From NCBI GenBank assembly GCA_003222115.1, contig QHUL01000050.1, positions 81,086 to 145,085 on the forward strand: 64,000 bases of DNA, given 5' to 3'. Positions within the stretch are counted from its first letter, which is position 1. Every line of letters begins with the position of its first letter. Below, one piece after another: positions 52,526 through 60,269 of the stretch. Source of the stretch: Gemmatimonadota bacterium (lineage in GTDB: Bacteria > Gemmatimonadota > Gemmatimonadetes > Gemmatimonadales > GWC2-71-9). The notes under the pieces were generated by a model, which was not told the origin of the DNA, made no database searches, and saw nothing but the letters and a program-made list of their open reading frames with translations. A program made the translations under genes and the position numbers.

Positions 52526-53193
52526 GCGCGGAAGGCGAGTGGGGCGGGGTCCGGGATGCGCACCCCCCCGTCGGCGTGCTGCGGCAGCGCGCGACCGTCA
52601 GGGAGTCCTTTAGGGTCGGTCGGCGCCTCCGGACCGTGCAGGAACCAGCCGAGCAGGCGGTAGCCGTGCTCGGTGAGCACCGATTCAGGATGAAACTGCA
52701 GGCCGATGACGCGGTGCCGCGCGTGCTCGACCGCCATGATCTCGCCGTCGTCCGACGTGGCGGTGACGCGGAGCTCGGCCGGCAGCGAGTCCCGGCCGAT
52801 CACGAGTGAGTGGTAGCGGGCGGCCGGGAACGGGTTGGGGAGCCCGGCAAAGATGCCGCGGTTGTCGTGCCGGATGGCGGATGTCTTGCCGTGCATCGGC
52901 CGCCCGGCCCGCACGATCGCGGCGCCGTAGGCCGCGCCGATGCACTGGTGGCCGAGGCAGACGCCGAGGATCGGGGTCGTGGCGGCGAAGCGCCGCACCA
53001 CCTCGGTCGAGATGCCCGCTTCCCCCGGCGTGCACGGTCCGGGCGAGATGATGATGTGCGAGGGCCGGAGCAGCTCGATCTCCTCCGGCGTGGTGGCGTC
53101 GTGGCGGCGTACGACGGGCTCTTCCCCCAGCTCGCGCACGTAGCGGGCGAGGTTGTAAACGAAGGAGTCGTAGTTGTCGATGAGCAGGATCAT
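52522..53193 (-). CDS. pabA: Aminodeoxychorismate synthase glutamine amidotransferase subunit
   Basis: The 223-residue protein is a class-I glutaminase (PabA/TrpG type): MILLIDNYDSFVYNLARY, the nucleophile elbow GVCLGHQ (Cys near residue 80), and FHPES. It feeds ammonia to PabB to make aminodeoxychorismate on the way to p-aminobenzoate. The family ends near residue 190; here a 30-residue tail follows, part of which is encoded by a 25-bp repeat also found in pabB. ATGA and GTGA overlaps couple it to pabB and DUF447. A TrpG role is not excluded but less likely here. Confidence 0.9.
   Translation of the reverse strand: MILLIDNYDSFVYNLARYVRELGEEPVVRRHDATTPEEIELLRPSHIIISPGPCTPGEAGISTEVVRRFAATTPILGVCLGHQCIGAAYGAAIVRAGRPMHGKTSAIRHDNRGIFAGLPNPFPAARYHSLVIGRDSLPAELRVTATSDDGEIMAVEHARHRVIGLQFHPESVLTEHGYRLLGWFLHGPEAPTDPKGLPDGRALPQHADGGVRIPDPAPLAFRA
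52591..52615. repeat. 25-bp dispersed repeat, copy 1 (in pabA)
   Basis: The 25-base sequence matches 54127-54151 at 24 positions. Here it codes for part of the extra C-terminal tail of PabA, in a different reading frame from the copy in pabB. Confidence 0.75.
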
Positions 53194-54704
53194 GAGGCTC
53201 CGGCGAGCGCGGCGATCACGCCGGCCGCCTTGTCGAGTGTTTCCCGATATTCCTGCTCGGGATCGGAGTCGGCCACGATCCCGCCCCCGACCTGAAAATA
53301 CACGTCGCGGCCGAGCGCGAGACAAGTGCGGATGACGATGCTCAGGTCGAGGGTCCCACTGAGGCTCCAATAGCCGATCGAGCCGCAGTACACGGCGCGC
53401 TGGGTCGGCTCGAGCTCGGCGATGATCTGCATGGCCCGCACTTTGGGCGCTCCCGTGATCGAGCCGCCGGGAAACGCCGCGCGCAGGAGATCCGCAGGGT
53501 CGTGCTCCGGCGCGAGCTCACCGACGACCGTGGAGACGAGATGGTGCACGGTGGCGTAGTGCTCCAGCGCGAACAGCTCGGGCACGCGCACGCTCCCCGG
53601 GCGGCACACGCGCGAGAGGTCGTTGCGCAGCAGGTCGACGATCATGACGTTCTCGGCGCGGTCCTTGTCGCTCTCGGCGAGCGACAGCGCGAGCAGCAGG
53701 TCGTGCTCCGGGCTGATCCCGCGGGGGCGCGTGCCTTTTATCGGTCGCGCCTCGACCAGCGGACCGTCGTGCACCCGCAGGAACCGCTCCGGGGACGAGC
53801 TCGCCACCACGACGTCTCCGAAGTCGAGATACGCCGCGAAGGGGGCGGGGTTCACGCGCCGCAGCCGCGCGTACAGCTCGAGCGGCGGCTCCCGCAGCGG
53901 CGCCTGGAGCCGCTGCGACAGGTTCGCCTGGAAGATGTCGCCGGCGTAGACGTACTCGATGGTGCGCGCGACCGCGTCGAGGTAGGCCGCACGCGTGAAG
54001 TTGGAGCGCAGCCCCAACCGCTCGGCGTCGGGCACGTCGGGGAGGGGGTAGGACGGAGCGGATAGGCGGTTCGGCGGATAGGCGGTTAGACGGCCTGTGT
54101 CGCCCTCACGAACCGCCCCACCGCCTGCGACCGTCAGGGAGTCCTCTAGGGACCGCCTACCCGCCAGTCTTTTTCTCACGAACTTCAGTCGCTCCGCCGC
54201 CCGCTCCGTACGAGCCGTCCCCTGCTCGGGAATCCCGGTGGAGATCACCCACGCCCGTTGCCCCTGGTGGTCCCACGCGATCACCCAATCGTAGAGACCG
54301 AGCACGACGTCGGGGATGGCGAGGTCGTCGTAACGGGGGCGCGGGATCCGCTCGAGCATCGCGCCCCAGTCGTAGCCGATGTAGCCGGCCGCTCCGCCCT
54401 GGAAGGGTGGCAGCTCGGGGACGGGCTCGACCTGGTGGGGCGCGAGCAGGGTCCGCATCCGCGTCAGCGGATCGCCCGCCACGCGGATCCACTCGCCGGC
54501 CGGGGAGCGCTGCTGGGTCAGAATGTTCTTGCTGCGCACCACGGTCGCCGGGTCCGCAGCGAGGAAGGAGTGGCGCCCGAGGTGCTCGGGGTCCGTCGCG
54601 CTGTCCAGGAACAGGAGGAACGGCAGGTCCGCGAAGCACCGGCAGGTCGCCAGCGGGTCGGGGAGCGGGGTCAGCTCCTCGACTAGCGGGAGCGCCCCGC
54701 TCAC
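53190..54704 (-). CDS. pabB: Aminodeoxychorismate synthase component I
   Basis: The 504-residue protein is a chorismate-utilising enzyme. PIKGTRPRG (Lys near residue 320) is the PabB-type motif, and ENVMIVDLLRNDLSRV and GGSITGAPK follow. It aminates chorismate with ammonia from PabA. Between the N-terminal and catalytic domains (about 175-230) there is an unconserved insert built partly from octamer repeats and a 25-bp repeat. The GTG at 54704 overlaps the DUF6513 stop (GTGA). Its operon position implies p-aminobenzoate for H4MPT as well as folate. Confidence 0.92.
   Translation of the reverse strand: MSGALPLVEELTPLPDPLATCRCFADLPFLLFLDSATDPEHLGRHSFLAADPATVVRSKNILTQQRSPAGEWIRVAGDPLTRMRTLLAPHQVEPVPELPPFQGGAAGYIGYDWGAMLERIPRPRYDDLAIPDVVLGLYDWVIAWDHQGQRAWVISTGIPEQGTARTERAAERLKFVRKRLAGRRSLEDSLTVAGGGAVREGDTGRLTAYPPNRLSAPSYPLPDVPDAERLGLRSNFTRAAYLDAVARTIEYVYAGDIFQANLSQRLQAPLREPPLELYARLRRVNPAPFAAYLDFGDVVVASSSPERFLRVHDGPLVEARPIKGTRPRGISPEHDLLLALSLAESDKDRAENVMIVDLLRNDLSRVCRPGSVRVPELFALEHYATVHHLVSTVVGELAPEHDPADLLRAAFPGGSITGAPKVRAMQIIAELEPTQRAVYCGSIGYWSLSGTLDLSIVIRTCLALGRDVYFQVGGGIVADSDPEQEYRETLDKAAGVIAALAGAS
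54058..54089. repeat. Four octamer units GCGGNTNG inside pabB
   Basis: GCGGATAG, GCGGTTCG, GCGGATAG and GCGGTTAG lie head to tail in the linker between PabB domains. Slippage by one unit would shift the reading frame; three units would not. Confidence 0.75.
54127..54151. repeat. 25-bp dispersed repeat, copy 2 (in pabB)
   Basis: This copy differs from the pabA copy by one base and is read in another frame, so the similarity is at DNA level. It lies 37 bases from the octamer tract. Confidence 0.75.
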
Positions 54705-56167
54705 GAACTCGACGCGCCCGGGGGCGGGGCGCCGCGGGGCGTCCGGGGCCGCCCAGCCCGGCGGCGGCGCGAGCGCTGGGTGAGCAGGACGTGCCGGGAG
54801 GGCTCCTCCTGCGGCGTGAGGTACCCCCACTGTAGCTGGCCTTCCTGACGGTAGGTCTTTCCCAGCGTGATCGCGATCTTCGCCTTCATCAGCTCGCGCC
54901 CGAGGTAGAACGCATGGGTCGCCTCGTCCACTCCGAGCTGGGCGAACAGGTCGTTGATGTCCGTGCCGCGAACGAAGATCTCGTTGTTGAATACGGTGAT
55001 CACCTGCTCGTCCGCGAAGATGCGGAAGTTGGGATCGGTCACGGCCCGGTGTAGCGCGCGCAGCTCTGCTTCGCCGTAGGCGAGGATCTTCGGATCCTTG
55101 AGGGTCACGAGCCGGTCGTCGACGCCCTTGGGCAACGCCTGGCGCGTGACGGCGTGGTGCATCAGCCGCCGGGCGATGTCGATTTCCCGCACGGCGCCCC
55201 GCGCCCAGGGGATCACCTCGGTCGTGAGCACGGCGCGCACGCCGACCTCCTCGCAGATGGCCACGAGCAGCGCGTTCACCCCGGTCGTGTCGGCGGCCGT
55301 GAGCTCCGTGATGTTGCCGATGCCCATGAACAGCGGGGCGGCGGGGTAGCGGCGGTGCGTCTCCGCGAAGCGCTCGAGCGAAGCCATAAAGCCGAAGCCG
55401 ATCGGCTCGATGATCGGGTCGATGAGATAGGGCACGCCCCACCGCTCCAGGGCGGCGACCGTCGGCTCGAGGGTCTCGAGCCCGGTGCCGAAGTCGGGGA
55501 TCGCCACCACGCGAGCCTTCGTGCCCGCGAGCTCGCCGGCGGTGTGGAGGTTCGAGCCGTTCACGCTGAGCACAAGCTCGGCCCCGGCCGCCACGGCGGC
55601 GCGGATCTCCCCGGAGTCGAACGAGTCGATACTCACGCGCATCCCGGCGGCCACGAGCTCACCCACCACGGCGCCGAGGTCGGGATACGCGAGCCCCGGC
55701 GTACAGCCGATGTCGATGACGTCGGCGCCGCTGGCGCGGTAATACTGGGCCGCCTGCCGCACGGCTTCCCGCGGCAACCGGGGGGCGTTGTTCACCTCGG
55801 CGACGATCTCGATGTCGTAGCCTCCGGATGGCGGCGGCGTCGCCTGGTGGCCGAAGTAGTCCGGGATCTCGCGCAGATCCTTCGGCCCCTTTTCAACGCG
55901 GGTGCGCGCCTTCGCGGCGATGGCCGCGGGGTCGCCCTCGCACAGGCCGGGGATCAGCACGAGGTCGGTGTCGGGTGGGACCTCGAGGAAGCGGGCGATC
56001 CATGGCGTCGTCATGAGGGCCGCCACCGTGATGCGCATGACGGCTACGTCGTAGGCGAACGGCGGCGCCATCTCGCCGAGGGTGCGGCGGAGGGCCGGCT
56101 CGGCGAGCTTCCCGGTGACGAACAGCACCCGTCGGGGCTCGCCCGCGGGGGGTCGCCCGCCGCTCAC
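54701..56167 (-). CDS. DUF6513 / dihydropteroate synthase-like protein
   Basis: The 488-residue protein has an N-terminal domain (RRVLFVTGKLAEPALR) and a DHPS-like TIM barrel (about 135-310) with ADVIDIGCTPGL, VSIDSFDSGEI and VLSVNGSNL. Such proteins are found with H4MPT genes in archaea and bacteria and probably join the pterin diphosphate to the beta-RFA phosphate in H4MPT synthesis. The C-terminal 35 residues are Arg/Pro-rich. GTGA overlaps link it to the pterin dehydratase-like gene and pabB. Confidence 0.85.
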   Translation of the reverse strand: MSGGRPPAGEPRRVLFVTGKLAEPALRRTLGEMAPPFAYDVAVMRITVAALMTTPWIARFLEVPPDTDLVLIPGLCEGDPAAIAAKARTRVEKGPKDLREIPDYFGHQATPPPSGGYDIEIVAEVNNAPRLPREAVRQAAQYYRASGADVIDIGCTPGLAYPDLGAVVGELVAAGMRVSIDSFDSGEIRAAVAAGAELVLSVNGSNLHTAGELAGTKARVVAIPDFGTGLETLEPTVAALERWGVPYLIDPIIEPIGFGFMASLERFAETHRRYPAAPLFMGIGNITELTAADTTGVNALLVAICEEVGVRAVLTTEVIPWARGAVREIDIARRLMHHAVTRQALPKGVDDRLVTLKDPKILAYGEAELRALHRAVTDPNFRIFADEQVITVFNNEIFVRGTDINDLFAQLGVDEATHAFYLGRELMKAKIAITLGKTYRQEGQLQWGYLTPQEEPSRHVLLTQRSRRRRAGRPRTPRGAPPPGASSS

Positions 56168-56526
56168 CGCGGATCGCCGGAGCGCACGAACTTGTTGGGC
56201 GTCCCTTCGAGCGCGCCGCCCGCCGCCGGCCGCCACAGCACGACCTCCTCGATCTTGCGGGCCAGCTCGAAGTCCTTGTCGGTAACGCCTCCCGCTGCAT
56301 GGTTCTTCAGCTTCACGATCACACGTCCCCAGGTGACCGCGAGGTCGGGATGATGGTACGCCGCCTCGGCGAGATACCCGATGGCGGTGACCAGCATCAG
56401 CGTGGTCGGCCAGCCATCGGTCTTGTAGTTGCGGCGGATCCAGCCGTCCTCGTACCACCATCCGGGGAACGCCTTGAGCTTCTCTTGGATCTGCTCCTCG
56501 GAGTAGGTCGGATCCTTCTTGTTCAT
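56164..56526 (-). CDS. Pterin-4a-carbinolamine dehydratase-like protein
   Basis: The 120-residue protein has the dehydratase signature EAAYHHPDLAVTWGRVIVKLKNHA with its paired His. The normal PCD removes water from 4a-hydroxytetrahydrobiopterin; aromatic hydroxylases are not in the window. Members in H4MPT clusters are thought to act on a pterin intermediate. TGA overlap with the following DUF6513 gene (GTGA) supports this. The last 25 residues extend beyond the family. Confidence 0.87.
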   Translation of the reverse strand: MNKKDPTYSEEQIQEKLKAFPGWWYEDGWIRRNYKTDGWPTTLMLVTAIGYLAEAAYHHPDLAVTWGRVIVKLKNHAAGGVTDKDFELARKIEEVVLWRPAAGGALEGTPNKFVRSGDPR

Positions 56527-56547
56527 GGCATGGTCTCCTTCCCTGCG

Positions 56548-57375
56548 CTACATGATGGCGCCGCCGTTGATCAGGAGCATCTGTCCGGTGACGTATCCGG
56601 CCGCATCCGAGGCGAGGTAGACTGCGGCATGCGCGATGTCCTGGGGCGTCGCCCACCGCTTAAGGGGGATGGACTCGGTGATGCGGTGCTTGACATCTTG
56701 GTCGAGTTCGCGGCCGTACGCGGTCTCGACCCACCCCGGCCCCAGCACGTTCACGCGAACGTGGGGCGCCGCCGACTGCGCCAGCGCGCGGCTGAAGCTG
56801 TACACGCCGCCCTTCACCGCGCAGAACACCTCGCTGTATTCGCCTCGCATCGCCCCCGTGAGGACGTGGTCCCACGACATATTGAGGATGACGCCGCCCG
56901 CAGGCTGCTCGCGCATCAGCGCCACGGCGGTCCACGACGCGAGCACCGTGCCGCGCAGGTCCACGGCAAGGAGGCGGTCGAGCTTCTCGGTCCAGCTGAG
57001 CCGCGCCCCCTCGCCGGTCAGGATGTCGGCGCCGGCGTTGTTGATCCAGACGTCGATGCGCCCGAATGCCCGCCGCGCCCCTGCGGCCAGGGCATCGAGG
57101 TCGTCCTGCCGCGACACATCGGCGCGGACGACCTCGACCCGGCGCCCCGCGGCGCGCACGCTTCCCGCCGCCTCGTCCGCCCCGGTGCGGTTTTCCCGGA
57201 AGGTGAGCGCCAGATCGGCGCCCGCCTCCGCGCAAGCCAGCGCGATGGCGCGCCCGATGCCGCTCGAGGCGCCGGTGACGAGCACGACCTTGCCCGCGAG
57301 GGTCGGGGCCTCCCCTAGCCGTTGTTCCCGCCGCTGGGCCGTCGTCACCGCGCCCTCCGCCAGTCGCTTTGACAT
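56548..57375 (-). CDS. Short-chain dehydrogenase/reductase with atypical active site
   Basis: The 275-residue protein has the SDR nucleotide site TGASSGIGRA and the NNAG motif. At the active site Ser167 and Lys188 are present, but the residue four before the Lys is Phe184 rather than Tyr (segment EYSEVFCAVKGG; Tyr180 is eight before Lys). C-terminal features (RVNVLGPGWVETAYG) are kept. Position before the pterin dehydratase-like gene suggests a pterin reductase, possibly a dihydromethanopterin reductase, but that is only an inference. It diverges from mfnB with a 53-bp gap. Confidence 0.82.
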   Translation of the reverse strand: MSKRLAEGAVTTAQRREQRLGEAPTLAGKVVLVTGASSGIGRAIALACAEAGADLALTFRENRTGADEAAGSVRAAGRRVEVVRADVSRQDDLDALAAGARRAFGRIDVWINNAGADILTGEGARLSWTEKLDRLLAVDLRGTVLASWTAVALMREQPAGGVILNMSWDHVLTGAMRGEYSEVFCAVKGGVYSFSRALAQSAAPHVRVNVLGPGWVETAYGRELDQDVKHRITESIPLKRWATPQDIAHAAVYLASDAAGYVTGQMLLINGGAIM

Positions 57376-57428
57376 CTCGGTTGTGGAAGCCTAACCTATC
57401 GGCGGTCGCCGGGGGGAGCAACGCGCCA

Positions 57429-58145
57429 ATGCAGCTGCTCGTGAGCGTCGCCGACGCGCGTGAAGCGCGTGCCGCGCGGCTGGGCGGCGCCGATGTGATC
57501 GACGCCAAGAACCCCCGCCGCGGGGCGCTGGGCGCCGTGTCCGAGGCGACCCTGCGCGCCATCGGCGCGGCAGCGGGCCGCCCGTTCAGCGCCGCGCTCG
57601 GGGACGCGGGCGGCTTGGCTATCCTCGCGCGGCGCAGCCGCGTCGCGGCGCAGCTCGGCGCCAGCTACGTCAAGGTGGGCTTCCGCGACATCCAGACGAC
57701 CGCGGACGTGCGCTCCCGGGCGGTCGCCGCGCTCGGGGCGGCGGCCGCGCGTCCGGGCACGCGGGTCGTGTTGGTGGCGTACGCCGACTGGAGCCGGGCC
57801 GGAAGCGCCGCGCCACCGGTCGTGATCGAGGTGGCGGCCGCGACCGGTGCGGCCGGCGTCCTGCTCGACACCGCCTACAAGGACGCAGCGCTGTTCGCGC
57901 TCTGGTCCCCGGAGATCGTGGGTGCTTGGGTGGCCGCCGTGCAGCGGGCGGAGCTGTTCGCGGCGCTGGCGGGGAGCCTCACCGCCCGGGACGTGCCGTT
58001 GGTACGGGCGCTCGGCGCCGACCTCGTCGGGGTGCGGGGAGCGGCGTGCGTCGGCGGGCGTCTGGGCCGGGTGACCCGGGCGCGCGTCGCCGCTCTCTCA
58101 GCCCTGGCGCGCGGGAGCGCGCCCCTCCGGGCCGCCCTCGCGTAG
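57429..58145 (+). CDS. mfnB: (5-formylfuran-3-yl)methyl phosphate synthase
   Basis: The 238-residue protein is a DUF556/MfnB-type enzyme, which makes the furan precursor of methanofuran from two glyceraldehyde-3-phosphate. It has GADVIDAKNPRRGALGA with Lys27, the Schiff-base Lys in archaeal MfnB, and DTAYKD with the second Lys. The ATG at 57429 follows GGGGGAG. It is the only plus-strand gene in the C1 run; its end overlaps the MfnE-like gene by 48 bp on the opposite strand. A methanofuran analogue is needed by the Fhc complex. Confidence 0.9.
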   Translation: MQLLVSVADAREARAARLGGADVIDAKNPRRGALGAVSEATLRAIGAAAGRPFSAALGDAGGLAILARRSRVAAQLGASYVKVGFRDIQTTADVRSRAVAALGAAAARPGTRVVLVAYADWSRAGSAAPPVVIEVAAATGAAGVLLDTAYKDAALFALWSPEIVGAWVAAVQRAELFAALAGSLTARDVPLVRALGADLVGVRGAACVGGRLGRVTRARVAALSALARGSAPLRAALA

Positions 58146-58721
58146 CGTCAGCTCGAGCTGGGCCAGGTCGTCGTCGGTGAGGATGAGGTGCTCGACCCCC
58201 GCCGGCAGCGCGCGCACGAAGTGGGCATCGACGAGCTGGCTCGCGGGCTGGCGGCTCGCCGGCTTGATGAGCACGAGGCGTCGGGCGCCGAGCGCGCCCG
58301 TGAGCCACGCGGCGATGCTGTCGCTCGTCACGTCCCACGAGTGGGGCAGCGGGTCGGCGGTTCTCAGCCAGCGAAAGGGCGCGAGCACGGGGATGCGTCC
58401 GGCGGCGAGGGTGGCTGCGATCTCCGTCTCCCCCTCCACGAGCGCCGCGCCGGAGATCCGCGCCACCAGCGCATGGGCGTACTGGTCCATCCCGAGGATC
58501 GCCATCCAGTGGGCGGCTTCCTCGCCGATCCCGAAGCGATTGAACATCTGACGCACGGCGTCGGCGAATGGCCCGCCCCCGGGCACGATGACGAGTCGGC
58601 GGCCCCTGGCCGCCTCCCCGATCGCGGCGGTCACGCGGTCGAACACGCTGGTGCGGGTGAGCACCCCGCCCCCGATCTTCACGACGGTGTGGACCGCGCC
58701 ACGCTGCTTCCGAGGTGTCAC
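58098..58721 (-). CDS. Amino acid kinase family protein (MfnE-like)
   Basis: The 207-residue protein opens TVVKIGGGVL and has IVPGGGPFADAVRQ and WDVTSDSIAAWL, the amino acid kinase fold. In archaea MfnE phosphorylates the furan aminomethyl phosphate to a diphosphate; this homologue, next to mfnB and mfnF-like genes, probably does the same. The GTG start at 58721 overlaps the MfnF-like stop (GTGA). The 3' end runs 48 bp into mfnB, convergently, which is unusual. Confidence 0.85.
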   Translation of the reverse strand: MTPRKQRGAVHTVVKIGGGVLTRTSVFDRVTAAIGEAARGRRLVIVPGGGPFADAVRQMFNRFGIGEEAAHWMAILGMDQYAHALVARISGAALVEGETEIAATLAAGRIPVLAPFRWLRTADPLPHSWDVTSDSIAAWLTGALGARRLVLIKPASRQPASQLVDAHFVRALPAGVEHLILTDDDLAQLELTLREGGPEGRAPARQG

Positions 58722-59749
58722 GGGCGCGCCGGGTGCGGTGCGAGCTGGGCGTCGAGCAGCAGCGCCACCGCGGCTGCGGGGGCATGTCGGGCCGCGGGGC
58801 CGAGGCGCTCCGTGAGATCCGTGACGCGCAGCCCGGCGCGCCGAGCCGCCGCCGCCGCGATGAAGGCGCCAAGCCCCGTCACGACGGCGCCCGCGGCGCC
58901 CGGGTGACGGCGGGCCACGCGTTCGAGCGCTGCGCTCACCCGACCGATCTGCGCGTCGGCGAGCGAGCGTGCGATCGCGTCGATCGCGGCCTCGTCCAGC
59001 AGCTCCCGGTCCGCGCAGATGACGCGGGCGAGCCGCTCGCCCGCGAACTGCCGCGTCGCGGGTCGCCCGTCGGGGGTCGGCACCGTGTAGTCCTCCGGTG
59101 CGAGATTTCCCAGCCAGAGGTGCACGTCGCCCGCGAGCGCGAATCCTTCGGCGGACACGCCGATCGGCGCGCCGTGGAGCACGACCGTGTGGGCGATGGC
59201 CTCCGCGGGCGTGCGGAGCGCACCCGTGTACACGAGCTCGCCCTCGCGCAGGCGCTCGTGGTCGGTGCGGCCGCGCGCGGCCACGCGGCCGCCCGCGATC
59301 GGGATGATGTCCGTGGTCGTGGTGCCGGTGTCGATCAGGATGGCCTCGGAGAAGGACTGTGCCACGAGGTGCGCGGTCGCCGCCCAGTTCGCCGCGGCGA
59401 CGGCGAGCGGCTCGACCCGCGCTGCGGCGACGCTGAGGAACCGTCCGTCGGCGGCGTACACCCGCACGTCCGGCTCCGGGAACGCGTCCGTCACGGCGTC
59501 GAGCACGAACCGCACCCCCTCCCGCTTGGTCCGAAACATCTGCGACAGCTCGGCCGTCATCGTGACCGCGTGGGCCGCGCCGATCGCCGCCCCCTGCTCG
59601 GCCGCGAGCCGGGCGAGCAGGGAGCCGAGCGCCGTGGGGTCGCGCTGGATCTCGTAGGGTTGGGCATGCGCGGCGGCAACCGTCCCCTGCACGACGCGGG
59701 CGACCTTCGTGTTCACGCCGCCCACGTCCCACCCCAACACGGCCGTCAT
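58718..59749 (-). CDS. MfnF-like hydantoinase/oxoprolinase-fold protein
   Basis: The 343-residue protein has the ASKHA nucleotide-binding fold: LGWDVGGVNTKVARV and ILIDTGTTTTDIIPI. It matches the H4MPT-linked C1 transfer pathway proteins whose archaeal relative MfnF joins the furan diphosphate to glutamyl-tyramine in methanofuran synthesis. It is followed by the MfnE-like gene (GTGA) and preceded, 16 bp away, by the PTPS gene. The bacterial cofactor may have a different side chain, so the exact substrate is unknown. Confidence 0.87.
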   Translation of the reverse strand: MTAVLGWDVGGVNTKVARVVQGTVAAAHAQPYEIQRDPTALGSLLARLAAEQGAAIGAAHAVTMTAELSQMFRTKREGVRFVLDAVTDAFPEPDVRVYAADGRFLSVAAARVEPLAVAAANWAATAHLVAQSFSEAILIDTGTTTTDIIPIAGGRVAARGRTDHERLREGELVYTGALRTPAEAIAHTVVLHGAPIGVSAEGFALAGDVHLWLGNLAPEDYTVPTPDGRPATRQFAGERLARVICADRELLDEAAIDAIARSLADAQIGRVSAALERVARRHPGAAGAVVTGLGAFIAAAAARRAGLRVTDLTERLGPAARHAPAAAVALLLDAQLAPHPARP

Positions 59750-59765
59750 ACCCCGAACGCGGGGC

Positions 59766-60269
59766 TCACGTGACCGACTTGCGGTAGGTCGCCGACTGCC
59801 CGAAGGTCTCCTCGACCTCGACCTCGACTGCCCGAACGTGCACCGCGCCCGAGCCCGCGAGCTCCCTGCACACCCGTCCCGCGAGGTACTGCGCGAGCAT
59901 CTCCACCGTCGTGTTGGGGATGGGGAGCAGGGCGCAGTCCATCTTCGGAAAGACGTATTTGGGCTTGCCCGCGACGGCGACCGTCAGCGAGTCGCCCTGC
60001 TCCCGCACTGCGATCTTCGGGTTCTGGGTGGGCAACAGCACCTTGTGATCGATCTCGTCGGTGAGCCGCTTCATCAGGTCCTTCAGCGCCGAAAAGTCGA
60101 ACACGTAATGGGCTTCGGCGTCGAGGCCGCCTTCGATCACGACGCGCGTGCGGTAGTTGTGGCCGTGCAGCGTCTCGCAGCGGTGGCCCGGGAATGTGAT
60201 GAAGTGCGCGGAGGCGAAGACGAGGTTGTCCTTCGTCACCGCCACCTTGAACTCGCTACGCGCCGGCAT
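59766..60269 (-). CDS. 6-pyruvoyltetrahydropterin synthase family protein
   Basis: The 167-residue protein has the PTPS/QueD zinc site: SAHFITFPGHRCETLHGHNY (His pair plus Cys) and the IDHKVLLP segment. PTPS homologues convert dihydroneopterin triphosphate or make related pterins. In H4MPT clusters they probably supply or cleave the pterin precursor (6-hydroxymethyl branch). The start at 60269 overlaps the upstream CitG-like gene by 14 bp, so it belongs to the same operon. QueD (queuosine) is an alternative, but no queuosine genes are adjacent. Confidence 0.88.
   Translation of the reverse strand: MPARSEFKVAVTKDNLVFASAHFITFPGHRCETLHGHNYRTRVVIEGGLDAEAHYVFDFSALKDLMKRLTDEIDHKVLLPTQNPKIAVREQGDSLTVAVAGKPKYVFPKMDCALLPIPNTTVEMLAQYLAGRVCRELAGSGAVHVRAVEVEVEETFGQSATYRKSVT

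Noticed and set aside
55154-57318. Plus-strand frames over the DUF6513 and SDR genes
   Set aside because: Their translations are Arg/His-rich without known motifs, whereas the minus strand encodes recognised enzymes.
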